From Cycas panzhihuaensis (lineage: Eukaryota > Cycadophyta), in contig CM041465.1 of assembly GCA_023213395.1 (NCBI GenBank), forward strand, positions 161,889,741 to 161,953,740: 64,000 nt of DNA. Direction: 5' to 3'. The translations under genes and the position numbers were made by a program. The notes under the pieces were generated by a model. The model had not been told where the DNA came from. It searched no databases and was given only the letters and a program-made list of their open reading frames with translations. Below are positions 54,069 through 64,000 of the stretch, piece after piece. Positions within the stretch are counted from its first letter, which is position 1. Every line of letters begins with the position of its first letter.

Positions 54069-54308
54069 TGTTATAAATGTAAATTTACTCTAATACCATA
54101 TAGAAAAATGAAATTAACAAAAAATAATGATGTACAAATAAAAATAAATAAACACTAAGAGCACAATGGTACCTTTAAGTATGTATTTATAATACACAAC
54201 TTGACTATACATGAGACCCACTACAAAATACCAACATCTTAATAAAATTAATTATACAAATGTGCATTACACTTTATCTCATAAAGTGTAAACCAAGCTA
54301 TTCTAACA
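54069..54308 (-). repeat. 5' LTR of Copia I
   Basis: Minus strand starts TGTTAGAATAGC and ends TTTATAACA. Partner of 44031-44337. Confidence 0.92.
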
Positions 54309-55128
54309 AACCTTCCATATAAGCATTAGTGTATACTAAGAAGTCAAAGTTTAAATTAGGCACTATGAGAACTGGAGTTATAGTAGGTAAATGTTTCAAC
54401 AACTAGAACATTTACTCACATAGATCTATCTATATGAATTTAGTTCCCTTCTTTTGTAAAGAGGTAATTGGTCCTACAATTTTAGAAAAGTTCTCTACAT
54501 ACCTCTTGTAGTATCTTGCTAGCTTGATGCGACTTTTTACCTCATGTATATTTCTAAGTGATGGTTGTTCCATAATGGCTATAATCTTTTGGAGATCCAC
54601 TAAAATTCTTACTTTTGAGATGACATAGCCTAAATAGTATACCTTGTCTTTATAAAATTCATACTTGCTTAGCTCGGTATATACTTTATGCTCTCTAAGC
54701 AATTGTAATATAATCTTTAAGTGTTTTTCATGCTCTACTTTTGATTTTGAATAAATCAAAATGTTATCTATGAATATAATAATAAACTTATCCAAATATA
54801 TTTAGAATATATTATTCATTAGGCACATGAATATTTGAGGTGTATTAGTTAATCCAAATGATATAATTAGAAATTCATAATGCCCATACCTAGTCCTAAT
54901 AATAATTTGAAAGGCATCTTTCTCTTTGATTCAAATTCGATAATAGTATGATCTTAGGTCTATCTTTATAAATAGTCTAACTTCTTTTATTTAATAAAGT
55001 AAATCTTCAATCCTATGCAAGAAGTATTTGTTTTTGATAATTGCTTTATTCAACCACTAATAATCTATACATAATCTTAGAGTTATATTCTTCTTTTTCA
55101 CAAATAAGATTAGTGCTTACCATGACAA
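54309..55128 (-). pseudogene. Gypsy H reverse transcriptase, main part
   Basis: Minus strand: LILFVKKKNITLRLCIDY (about 55115-55060), RYGHYEFLIISFGLTNTPQI (about 54880-54830), then FIIIFIDNILIYSKS with the YVDD box as FIDN (54763-54774), and KYEFYKDKVYYLGYVIS. A following segment resembles the RT-RNase H tether (NIHEVKSRIKLARYYKRYVENF). The second catalytic Asp is Asn. The N-terminal end joins 60198 across Copia J. Confidence 0.92.
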
Positions 55129-55509
55129 TGTTAAACCTTTATAATATCTTCTCTATTTCTTCTCATTCATGTAAATTATATTTATAATGTATTAATGGAC
55201 CCATGATGTAATTTAATCATCTTAGATAATGAGGTCGAGTCCACCTCTTATGCCATTAAGTTAGCATATCCCATTGCATTATAATCTTGGTGGATGGCTA
55301 TAAATATTGCCCTACATGCTTGTACATCAATGTTGATTTGTGATTAATGTGGAAGCTCTGCCAGAAAGAGAGCCTACGGTGTGGTGAATTCACTAGTACA
55401 TTTGCATGCTTATTTTATGTATCCATTTACTTAATATATTGAATATTTGTTAATATTTTGATCACTATACTTAAATCAGAGTACACATATATAGATCTTG
55501 ACATTTTCA
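55129..55509 (+). repeat. 5' LTR of Copia J
   Basis: Starts TGTTAAACCTTTATAATAT and ends ATTTTCA. Homologous to 59807-60197, sharing for example GTCCACCTCTTATGCCATTA and GAGAGAGCCTA. Confidence 0.95.
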
Positions 55510-55511
55510 TA

Positions 55512-55523
55512 TGGTATAAGAGC
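55512..55523 (+). promoter_or_regulatory. Primer-binding site of Copia J
   Basis: TGGTATAAGAGC two bases after the LTR; one change from TGGTATCAGAGC. Confidence 0.93.
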
Positions 55524-57225
55524 TCATGTGTGCCTGATTTTTGAATATTTTGGTGATTTTTAGTTGATTTTGCTCTATTTTCTTCATGTTTTATGGTAAA
55601 TTTCATGGTTTTTGCAATGCTAGAGCTCATACATAGTTGGCCACAAGAGATTTCAACCTCTCACAATAGATTCTGAAGCTCATTTATATCCATTTGGGGT
55701 TTTATTTAGTTTTGTTAAAGAAAATGTGAGAAAAATCATGTTTTTTACTTGTTGCAACTCTATTGTTGATGATTTTAACTTGTCAAAGATTCACTAGCAT
55801 TTGTAGAAGCCCCACACCCATTTTTAGTGCCTAAAAAAGGAGTTTTTTAGAGTTTTTTGGTAGTATTTGGCTCTATTCTTCATTGTATGGTCTATAGAGA
55901 ACCCCAGAATTTGGTAGCCTCTCTCTCTTAATCAGGGGCATCATTTACAATGCCAAATATTCCTAGAGCTTCATATATGTGCTATGGCCTCCCCTCTAAA
56001 ATTTGGTGGCATTTAGTAGCCATTTAATATAGTTTCTAAGCTCTCGAAGCTCCACAGGAGGTGTGCACCTCACGCGCATGCTGTGCATTAATCAAAACTC
56101 AAAAATTCATTAAATTTTTTATATTTTTATCATAGAGTTTGATAATTTAGTGAGATGACATTAAATCTGATTTAAATCTCATTTTAAATCTGCCTTAAAC
56201 CCCTCTATTTGGTCATATTCAACTCTCATATGACCTCATAAAGTGTAGATTTCAAATCTCATTTAGTTAGATTTCTTATTTTTTATTTTACAAGAACATT
56301 AAGCCCTTTTTAATAATTCTTCAAGTCCACTAGCCCCCTAATAGCATCAATACCTAGTCACTTGGGGTCTATAGGTGACTGGGGGCATAAAAAGGTATAT
56401 GTATTATTTTTGTGATATATTTTCAATTGTGCATGTATTTTGCAAACTATTTAAAGTGCCAAAAAGATAATTTGGAGCTCTATATCTTAGAATCAAATTA
56501 AGCTAGATTTAGAGTTGATTTAAAGGAGATATTAGTTGCTCAAGTTGACCCTTATGCTTAAGCCATTTAAGCTTTATTTTTTAAGATTTGAAGTTATTTT
56601 TCAGTTTCATTAAGGTTTTTTTACTAGATTAGGTTGTGGGTTATCATTTTTAGCAACTCAATTATAATTCTTTAAGGATAATTAAGTGCATGATGATGTC
56701 TCATATATAGGTGTTACTCTTGGAAGGTTGAAGAAGATAACTCTCAAAGCTTAACCTATCAAGAGCTTTCTAAATCTACCCTTGTTATTTCAATTTGCTT
56801 TATTTCCTTTTCATTTAATTTATTACTTTAAAAAGAACCTCTTGTATGTAAGAAACTCACTTAAAAAATTAAATTTTCATATTAAAAAAGATAACTCGTA
56901 AATTGAACCCCCATTTCCAACTCTGTAAGGGGAACAGTTAGGACCCCTGAAGTTACCACCACATACACGCCCTTAGCCTACTCATATTGGATGAAGAATA
57001 TCATTAGCTATCTGGTGTAATAGGTGATAAGATAAGGAGGAGACCCTATCTTTTAGAGTTTGAAGACAAGATTAGACTGAGGGGGGTGAGTACCTTGGTT
57101 AGTAAGTTCTCACTGCTAGATCTGTCATTTAGCATAAGACCGATGCAGGTGGAAAAACAAATCAAGGGGGTCTTAGGACCTTCTTTGCAGCTTATGTAAT
57201 GAGGTATATTGAGCCCTTGAGCTCC
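55524..57225 (+). other. Copia J leader
   Basis: Non-coding. The last 290 bp (56930-57225) are homologous to the leader of Copia A (15440-15790, other strand). The shared stretch ends abruptly at about 57225, where integrase homology begins. Confidence 0.75.
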
Positions 57226-59760
57226 CTTCTAAGAATGCATGGAGAGCTTCACAACCATTAGAGTTGATCCACTCTAATATTTGTGGCCCTGTGTCTATTT
57301 AATCTCCCAATGGTAGTTAGTATTTCATCACCTCCATAGATGACTTCTCAAGGAAAGTATGGGTCTATTTCTTGAGAAACAAATATCAAGCCTTAGACAG
57401 ATTCAAAGAGTTCAAAGCTACTACTAAAAATAAAAGCATGATGAAAATCAAGACCCTTAGATCTGATAATGGTGGTGAGTATATTTCAAATTAGTTTAAT
57501 AATTTTTGTAAAGAACATAGCATCTAGTGTCATTTTTTTACTCCTTACACACCTCAGTAGAACGGTGTAGTTGAAAACATGAATAAGATTTTGATCAACA
57601 AAGGAAAAGCCATGCTTAGTGCTGCCAACCATACCACCAGATTTTGGATCGATGCCATTACCATGACTGCTTACCTAACCAACATAAGTCCCACAGTTGT
57701 GATTAGGAACATTAATGTTAAAGAAGCTTGGTTAGGTCAAAAACTATCTATAACTCACTTGAGGATCTTTGGATACATGGTATACAAACATGTCCTAAGG
57801 CATAACAGAAAGAAGCTTGATAATAAGAGCCTTAAGTGCATCTTCCTTGGCTATGTACCTGGTTGCAAAGCCTATAAAGTGTTTGATACAGTTGGTAACC
57901 AAACTTACATAACACAAGATATAATATTTACTAAAGAACCATAGGATCTCACCACTCCTCAACCTCATATTATAGTAGAAGATGAAGTTGGTACATCACA
58001 AGTGACCCTTGGACAAACTTTAGAGCCACTTATACTAGCTTACTCCTATATTCCTAATCCATCATTAGTTCCAACAGCTTCTTTGTCATCTACTTAAGTA
58101 AGCATAAATTTACCTTCTATTTTAATTGATGACCTTCAAGTGGGAGCTACCAACTTTTAGCTACCTCCTAAGTGGGTACAACAGCTTTTAAATAATGCTC
58201 CTCCTCCTCCCACAGTTGTAAAGAGGCCTTCCAAGATGAGACATTCTTTAAACTTTCCCCTCATGGCACATTTACTTGAAACTTGAACCTTCCATATTTG
58301 AGAAGGTAGTTAAAGACCAATGTGGAAAGTAGTTATGGATGAAGAGATGAATTCTATCTTAAAAAATGATATTTGGGAGCTGACTAATTGCCACCTAGGA
58401 AGAAAGCAATTGATTATAGATGGTTGTATAAGACAAAGTTCTATGAAGATGGCACTGTAGAGTGTCATAAAGCTTGCCTTGTTGTAAGAGGTTTCAAATA
58501 GTAGGAAGGAATTGACTATGATAAGACCTTTGCACCGGTAGCCAACATGACCACATTCTATTTGGTTATGTCCCTAGCAAGCCAATTTGGATGGCCTATT
58601 TACCAAATAGATGTAAAGAGTGTTTTTCTCAATGGAGAGATTAAAGAAGACATTTTCTTGAAACAACCCCCAGGCTATATTCTTCTAGGATAAGAACACT
58701 TAATTTGTAGACTTAAGAAAGCCCTTTATAGATTCAAGAAGATACCATGTACCCAGTATGCAAAGATAGATGATTTTCTCATATAACATGGATTTAATTA
58801 TTCACCCTATGACCCTAATCTTTAAATTCGAGTTAGAGATAATTTAATCACCATCATTGTACTTTATGTAGATGACCTTACTATCACTGGCAATGATACA
58901 GATGGAATCTTTTAGCTTCAATCAAAGTTAAAGAGCAACTTTAAGATGACTGACCTTAGCCTACTCCACTACTTCCTCAAAATTGAAGTTTAGTAAGAAC
59001 CAGGCCACATCTTCCTGACTCAAACTAAGTATGCCAATGAACTTTTGGAAAGATTTAGGATGCTAGATTGTAAGCTTGCACCAATTCCCATGGAGATAGG
59101 AACCAAGTTAAACCTAGATGAATAAGGAAAACTTTTTAATCCTACTTTGTACCAATAGTTAGTTCAGAGTCTCATCTATTTCACTCATATTTACTCAAAC
59201 ATCTCATATATAGTAAGGATCTACTCTAGGTATATGTCACAACCCAAAGTATCTCATTGGAAAGTAGCGACTAGGATCCTCAAATATATATATGGCACTT
59301 ATCAGTTTGGCCTTAAATATAACAAGATTGAATCACCTATTCTAAAGGGATATGTAGATGATGATTGGGCTGGTTTCTAGGATATTATTTAGGCCTAAAG
59401 TGAGCTATAATATTTTGGAATTACAAAAAGTAACCCAATATTACTCTCTCATCAACTAAAGTTGAATACAAAGTAGTCATCCATGCTACTAAAGAGTTAA
59501 TTTCACTTAGAAGGATTCTTGTCAAGCTTGGACTTTAGTAGACTTCACCAACCATCCTATATTATGACAACTAGAGTATGTTGAAGATGATGAAAAATCT
59601 TGTATTCCATGCTAGAACCAAGTACATTGAGGTCCACCATCACTTCATCCATGAGCATGTCCAGAATGGAAAAGTTAATCTTGTCTACCATCCTACCAAA
59701 GACTAGGTTACAAACATGTTCACTAAAGCACTTGGTAAACCAAAGTTTAAATGGTTTAGA
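57226..59760 (+). pseudogene. Copia J integrase, reverse transcriptase and RNase H
   Basis: Begins SKNAWRASQPLELIHSNICG, just after where the HHCC zinc region should be, and continues with YFITSIDDFSRKVWVYFLRN (first catalytic Asp), TLRSDNGGEYIS (second Asp intact), TPQ-NGVVENMNKILINKGK (TAG for CAG) and HLRIFGYMVYKHVLRHNRKK. RT is at about 58330-59110: LVMSLASQFGWPIYQIDVKS and VFLNGEIKEDIFLKQPPGY, with YVDD intact (58865-58876). RNase H is at about 59330-59720, ending TNMFTKALGKPKFKWF. The 57579-57944 segment is open for 121 codons. It cannot make gag or protease. Confidence 0.92.
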
Positions 59761-59794
59761 TTTGACCTCATCATTCGAAAAAATGAAATTGTTA

Positions 59795-59806
59795 TTTAAG
59801 GGAGGG
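59795..59806 (+). promoter_or_regulatory. Polypurine tract of Copia J
   Basis: TTAAGGGAGGG directly before the LTR start TGTTAAAACTTTG. Confidence 0.85.
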
Positions 59807-60197
59807 TGTTAAAACTTTGTAATATCTCATCCATTTCTTCTTATTTGTGTACACTATATTTATAATATATTAATAGACTATATTTATGTGTAAACTATAT
59901 TTAATCATATTGGATAGTGAGGTCGGGTCCACCTCTTATGCCATTAAGTCAGCCTATTCTATTACATTATAATCTTGGAATATGGCTATAAATATTATCT
60001 TGCATGTTTGTACATTAATGTTGATTTGTGATTAATATAAAAGCTCTACCCAAGAGAGAGCCTATAGTGTGGAAAATTCACCTATACATTAGCATGCTCA
60101 TTTCATGTGTCCAGTTGCTTAATATATTGAATATTTATCAATATTTTGATTACTATACTTGAATTAGGGTACACGTATATAGATTCTAACATTTTCA
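59807..60197 (+). repeat. 3' LTR of Copia J
   Basis: Partner of 55129-55509. It contains a partial internal duplication (ACTATATTTA units at about 59865-59915) that lengthens it. Confidence 0.94.
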
Positions 60198-60330
60198 CAG
60201 GTGAAACACTAAGCCTAATAAGACCTTTGTCAAGTAGGTCTTGTAGTTACATTTTTAATTCACCCAATTCTAATGTATTCAGGTGATATGTTACCTTAGA
60301 AAATGGTTTTTCCCTTAGTATAAGCTCAAT
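60198..60330 (-). pseudogene. Gypsy H reverse transcriptase, N-terminal start
   Basis: Minus strand reads LELGELKM-LQDLLDKGLIRL, then SVSP, the typical gypsy segment before the first RT block. It continues at 55128 after Copia J. Confidence 0.88.
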
Positions 60331-60930
60331 TACATGCTCTACATCCTGCTTGGTTGGTAATCCTGGAAACTCCTTGAGAAATACATCTTTGAACTCTTAT
60401 GTCATTGAATAATTCAATTGGTGAGGTTTTATGAGGGTCCCTTATTCATTCACATAAACTATATAAGCTCGACAATCTTTCCTTAGACATTACTTTACTT
60501 ATATTACAAAAATCTATTAAATGTTAATTAAAAGTTTCTTCCCTTAAATAAGATCAAGCTCTCCATTATCATTCAAACACTTGATTAGCTTGTTATAACA
60601 AGCAATCTTTGCTTGGTGCTTTATCAACCATTCCAAACTAATGATAGCATCATAGTCTCTTAATGGAAAAATCTAAAAGATGTTATAAGTATATCATGTC
60701 TCCCATATCAATGGTTAAAAAGGCATATACTTAATCTCTTTCTTCTTATTTGCATTTTCCATATATGTAGTCCATTTATCCTTACCAATTTAAGTATCAA
60801 GTTTGCACTTTTCTATAATTCTATGATTCAAGAAATTATAATTGCCTCATGAGTCAATGAGTATTATAAATTCCTATTTTGAGATTTTACTAGTTTCAGA
60901 TACCAACATGAATTAGTTATCAACCTATCA
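60331..60930 (-). pseudogene. Gypsy H protease and spacer
   Basis: Minus strand at about 60885-60840 gives ILIDS-GNYNFLN, matching the gypsy protease site LIDSGATHNFID with a stop in the catalytic triplet. The spacer to RT (60630-60331) shows ordinary decayed gypsy sequence. Confidence 0.8.
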
Positions 60931-62060
60931 TCATTTGATCATTACATGTACATGCATATATCCTACTTCTTAGGCTTTGTCTACTATTGTGGGGTGACGT
61001 TTGCTAACAAAAGTCACTTGTTCTGGCGGTGTTCCTCGGAACGCGAGATATGGACTAATCTCATGATACTGAATGCAATAACCATCTTCTAGGTGGGCAT
61101 TGAGCTTCCAATTTCCATGCCTTTCAGACCACAGGTTGCCTTTTCGGGCTAGTTGTTGTCTCTCTCTTCCGTCTCATCCTCTTCCATAGGCATAGAGGTA
61201 GACCACTTTCATCATGGAAATGACAGACAAAGCCCTAAATGAATAGGGTATAAATTGGGATATAGCTCTATACTATAAGCTCCTCCTCTTACTTATGAAC
61301 TTTATGGATAATTTGAAGCATAGTTTCTTTGCTCATTGCATGAGTAGCATCTCCTTCTCTTGAATTTTTAAGGATATTTATGGGTACTAGATTAGGCCTT
61401 GGGTTACCTATGGTTTAAAATCTCTCTTTGATAGATCTTATTTTGGTTGTCATTTTCCTTTTTAAGCAAATTACTTATCTAGTGGTTTTATTAATTATTC
61501 TTCATAGTATTTATCCTTTCAAATTATATCCTCTAAGGTCTTAGGATCATGAATTCTTTTCTTGTTTTAGATGCTTTCATTCAATCCCCTAATGAATCTA
61601 TAAGTCTTCACCTTTTCTTCCTATATGTATGGAACATATTGGAGAAGCTCCATGAACTATCTTCTGTATTGATCCATTGTCATTCTTTGTTAGCTTAGTT
61701 CATAAAAGGCTAATGTCATTTTGTTATAATATTATTTCGAAAGATATTTTTGTTTGAAGTATTTAACAAACTTATTCTATCTCATCTCTCTTTCATGAAT
61801 GTATTTCACATTTTCATAATATTCACATCACAGGGAGGTTTTTCCTACTAAATTGTAAATAACAATCCTTACCTTCTTATTAGAGCTAAAATAATCCAAT
61901 CCAACATAATTTTCAATGTCAAGTAGCCATTGTTCTACTTCTCCTTCACTCTTACTTTCTTTGTTGAAGGTGGGTGACCTTATCTTCCTCATCTCAAACT
62001 GGAGTGCACTTTACCTACCTCTACACTCTCCTCTCTTGGGGGTTTTATTAGAGTATTTAG
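60931..62060 (-). pseudogene. Gypsy H gag, decayed
   Basis: Minus strand at about 61950-61730: WLLDIENYVGLDYFSSNKKV, then YNLVGKTSL; at about 61720-61560: LAFYELS-QRMTMDQYRR-FM and ELLQYVPYI, then YRFIRGLNESI. These are the core motifs of the gypsy gag domain. The zinc-knuckle part at 61250-60980 is less clear, and the stretch 61010-61200 is richer in G+C and CpG than its surroundings. Confidence 0.82.
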
Positions 62061-62222
62061 TGCTTATTATGTATTAATCTTTATCATGTTCTTAAATGTT
62101 TCTCTTGTTTATTCTACTTGAGTGCTCATGAGTTGATGGCTCTTAGAGTTTGCTTCTTCTCCCATTACTTATGGTGTTCTAAGCTCTCTCAGTATTCTCC
62201 TACCCAATTATTTACTGGATTT

Positions 62223-62470
62223 TGTTAAAAATACTACTTGACTAATATAAATATTAAGCACAAATCTTTATTATTATTATTTTTGGGCCAACGAATGTTT
62301 ATTTTTAGGTCTTATGGATCTATATATATCCAAAGATCTCTTTGTACTCTATAGCTTTTGGATCAATGTAATTGAGTGTTCTAAGGTGGGTTTACCCACT
62401 GGGTATCATGTGTATTCATCTTTGAGATTGGTGTGTATGTTCGATCTAGTTTTGCTCCCATTTTTTAACA
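62223..62470 (+). repeat. 5' LTR of Copia M
   Basis: Runs TGTTAAAAATACTACTTG to TTTTTTAACA. Only one copy is in the window, so the left boundary rests on the TG terminus and on the end of gypsy H similarity. Confidence 0.72.
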
Positions 62471-62482
62471 TGGTATCAGAGC
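62471..62482 (+). promoter_or_regulatory. Primer-binding site of Copia M
   Basis: TGGTATCAGAGC, identical to the initiator-Met tRNA site, directly adjoining the LTR end. Confidence 0.95.
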
Positions 62483-62980
62483 ATGGAGTTGTACGTTGCC
62501 ACCGGGTAAGCTGCATGGTGTCCTGATCTGATTACTAGTCATTTAGAAGGAGTCTGGTGTAGTGCAGAATTGGTGCAGCCCATTTGACGTTCAAGTTTGA
62601 AGGTTATTGGCCTATGAAGTTGCTTCAAATGCCCCTTGTGGTCTCATTTAAAGGTACTTTTTAGTCTTTTTCCCTTCTCTTGCTTAATTGTCTCTGTCGT
62701 GTTGAATGCTTTCTGCTTTGTATGCACATGTCCTCCTTCTTATTTATATAAGTTATAAACTCTAAAGCTATTATAGATATACTATGTTTATAGTCATTTT
62801 TCTTCAATTTTTGTACCTGGACAAACAAATCTTAAGTATTTTAACTGTAAGCATATCATTTTTTTTGTCACTTTTCTGCGCTCCTCCTCTCTTTGTAATC
62901 CATTACTCTTCGCCCTCATTGATTATATATGTACCTATACGTTACTCTGTATATCTGCGACTTTACTCTCCCATGTGTGT

Positions 62981-63260
62981 AGCACTTCATATACACTGTG
63001 TGTTTAGCATGTTTAGCACTGCGTATACAATGTGTGTTTGGCGTGTTTAGCACTGCATATACACTGTGTGTTTGGCATGTTTAGCACTATGTATACACTA
63101 TGTGTTTGGCATGTTTAGCACTACATATACAATGTGTGTTTAGCATGTTTAGCATTGCATATACACTATGTGTTTGGTGTATAAATAATGAGTTTATCAC
63201 TGCATATACACTACGTGTTTGGCATATACACTGCATGTTTGGCACTGCATATGCATCTAT
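62981..63260 (+). repeat. 34-bp minisatellite in Copia M leader
   Basis: Six head-to-tail units of exactly 34 bp start at 62981, 63015, 63049, 63083, 63117 and 63151. Consensus halves are AGCACTGCATATACACTG and TGTGTTTGGCATGTTT. Partial, shuffled copies continue to about 63260. The two overlapping open frames here arise from the repeat; 34 is not a multiple of three. Confidence 0.95.
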
Positions 63261-64000
63261 ATATTACTATGTATACGCTCGTTGGTTTTGCATTGGATTT
63301 TCATGTGTATCTGCATTGATTTTCTCATGCAACTATCTGTATATCAATATGTACATTTCATGCTTAATGACTACATATACTGGCTATGTATATGATTGGC
63401 GTGATTCCTCTTCTATGTATACCCTTGCGTGATTGTTGTATATATCCTCGTGTCTATTGTACTGTGTATTCTCACATGTTTTTTTGGCTACATATACCTA
63501 GTGCATGTCAACTACACTTTATCATATTCTTTTACATCATTCTTCCATGTATTTATAGTGAGTTTCCAATGTCTTGTATATATTAATTAGCATTCAATAT
63601 ATTCAACAGCGTGTATTCACCATGCATATACTCCAACATCAACTCTCTATCTTTGTTGCATCATTTTTTATCTTCATATTTGAGTGTATGCAGTGCTGAG
63701 TGTGTATCATTTTTTTGAACACTATTTGCTACCTCCATTTACCAGTACCTTTTAGTATGATAATCAGGGGCATTTTGTGTTAGTTCTTGTTAGTCGCCAA
63801 CATCAATACAACTATACATGAAAGTTATTTAGGAGTTTTGGTGCAGTTAGGGTTCATGCAGATCACTATAAATAAATCAAACTGTTAAAGATTAATGATG
63901 TATATTATGGTTGCCTTGGTGAGATACATTATATATTTCGACCTTATACAATAATGTATCATTGCCCTTCATTGATTTTTTTATGAAGGCTTATTATTAT
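63261..64000 (+). other. Copia M leader, remaining part
   Basis: Rich in TGTATA and GCATATAC words related loosely to the minisatellite, fading to ordinary AT-rich sequence. No coding domain recognised. Confidence 0.55.

Larger units (their letters stand above)
44031..54308 (-). mobile_element. Copia I, internally deleted, hosting Copia K
   Basis: LTRs 44031-44337 and 54069-54308, primer-binding site and polypurine tract. Flanks ATCCT (44026-44030) and AACCT (54309-54313) match in four of five bases. Without Copia K it is only about 3.2 kb. A gag fragment is joined to an integrase-RT linker and RNase H end, so protease, integrase and RT are gone. Confidence 0.88.
55129..60197 (+). mobile_element. 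Copia J, gag and protease deleted
   Basis: LTRs 55129-55509 and 59807-60197, primer-binding site and polypurine tract. Internal order: leader (55524-57225), then directly integrase, RT and RNase H. It is related to Copia A in LTR start, leader and pol, but lacks the gag-protease part. It splits gypsy H between SVSP and W-ALILFVKKK of the reverse transcriptase. I could not find a convincing target-site duplication (GACAA left, CAGGT right). Confidence 0.92.
42180..62222 (-). mobile_element. Gypsy H: Ty3/gypsy element split by Copia I, J and M
   Basis: Minus strand, from right to left: gag (62060-61030), protease (60930-60630), start of reverse transcriptase (60330-60198), rest of RT (55128-54309), RNase H (44030-43680), integrase (43560-42194), purine tract and LTR. 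The breaks coincide exactly with LTR ends of Copia J and Copia I. Without them the internal part is about 4.7 kb, normal for plant gypsy. The 5' LTR is beyond the window or beyond Copia M. Confidence 0.88.
62223..64000 (+). mobile_element. Copia M, 5' end only
   Basis: A probable 5' LTR (TG...CA, 248 bp) followed at once by a perfect 12-base initiator-Met primer-binding site, inserted near the start of gypsy H gag. The rest is a leader that runs off the right edge; no gag start was recognised before 64000. The assignment to Copia rests on the primer site and LTR style only, so a gypsy or non-autonomous element is possible. Confidence 0.72.

Noticed and set aside
62981-63260. CRISPR-like array
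   Set aside because: Units are adjacent direct repeats without unique spacers, in a plant retrotransposon leader.
62784-63586. Possible genes in Copia M leader
   Set aside because: The open frames come from the 34-bp minisatellite and show no protein family signal.

Overview
This is an intergenic window from a large, AT-rich plant nuclear genome. I found no host gene, no rRNA or tRNA gene and no CRISPR array. Almost every base can be assigned to decayed LTR retrotransposons inserted into one another, plus simple-sequence arrays that grew inside two of them. Plant Ty1/copia gag (UBN2-type) and pol, a Ty3/gypsy chromodomain integrase, and primer-binding sites matching the 3' end of initiator-Met tRNA (TGGTATCAGAGC and variants) place it in a land plant. 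Very low GC, old elements left in place, and in-frame stops that look like CAG-to-TAG or CAA-to-TAA changes suggest a gymnosperm-like genome. A gnetophyte such as Welwitschia would fit, but the species is an inference.

Left part (1-4504): the 3' end of a plus-strand gypsy element with a chromodomain (1-1857) sits inside the reverse transcriptase of a minus-strand gypsy relic (1858-about 2600). About 1.9 kb of unassigned sequence follows.

Middle (4505-about 40855): one plus-strand Copia ('Copia B', about 5.3 kb once insertions are removed) has been split by five later insertions. These are non-autonomous element F (5339-8691, minus), Copia A (10228-24471, minus, itself carrying non-autonomous element G at 16049-22868 with a 3-kb AT-repeat array), non-autonomous element C (24692-27690, plus), Copia D (28018-33129, minus) and Copia E (33215-38558, minus). 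Target-site duplications are visible for most of them, and the protein homology of Copia B resumes across every insertion.

Right part (about 40856-64000): a minus-strand gypsy, H (gag at about 61.1-62.0 kb, 3' LTR starting at 42180), is split by Copia I (44031-54308, itself hosting Copia K, 45970-53085), Copia J (55129-60197, plus, missing gag and protease) and Copia M (starts 62223, plus, runs off the window).

All coding regions are pseudogenes. The best preserved are Copia E, Copia J and parts of Copia A, in which the reverse transcriptase YVDD motif survives. The items I think most worth a second look are: a long unrecognised relic reading frame in element F; the shared non-autonomous family C/G; the motif inversion and skew switch around the 3-kb AT array in G; an about 88-bp degenerate periodic repeat at 41.06-41.64 kb; and a 34-bp minisatellite in the leader of Copia M.
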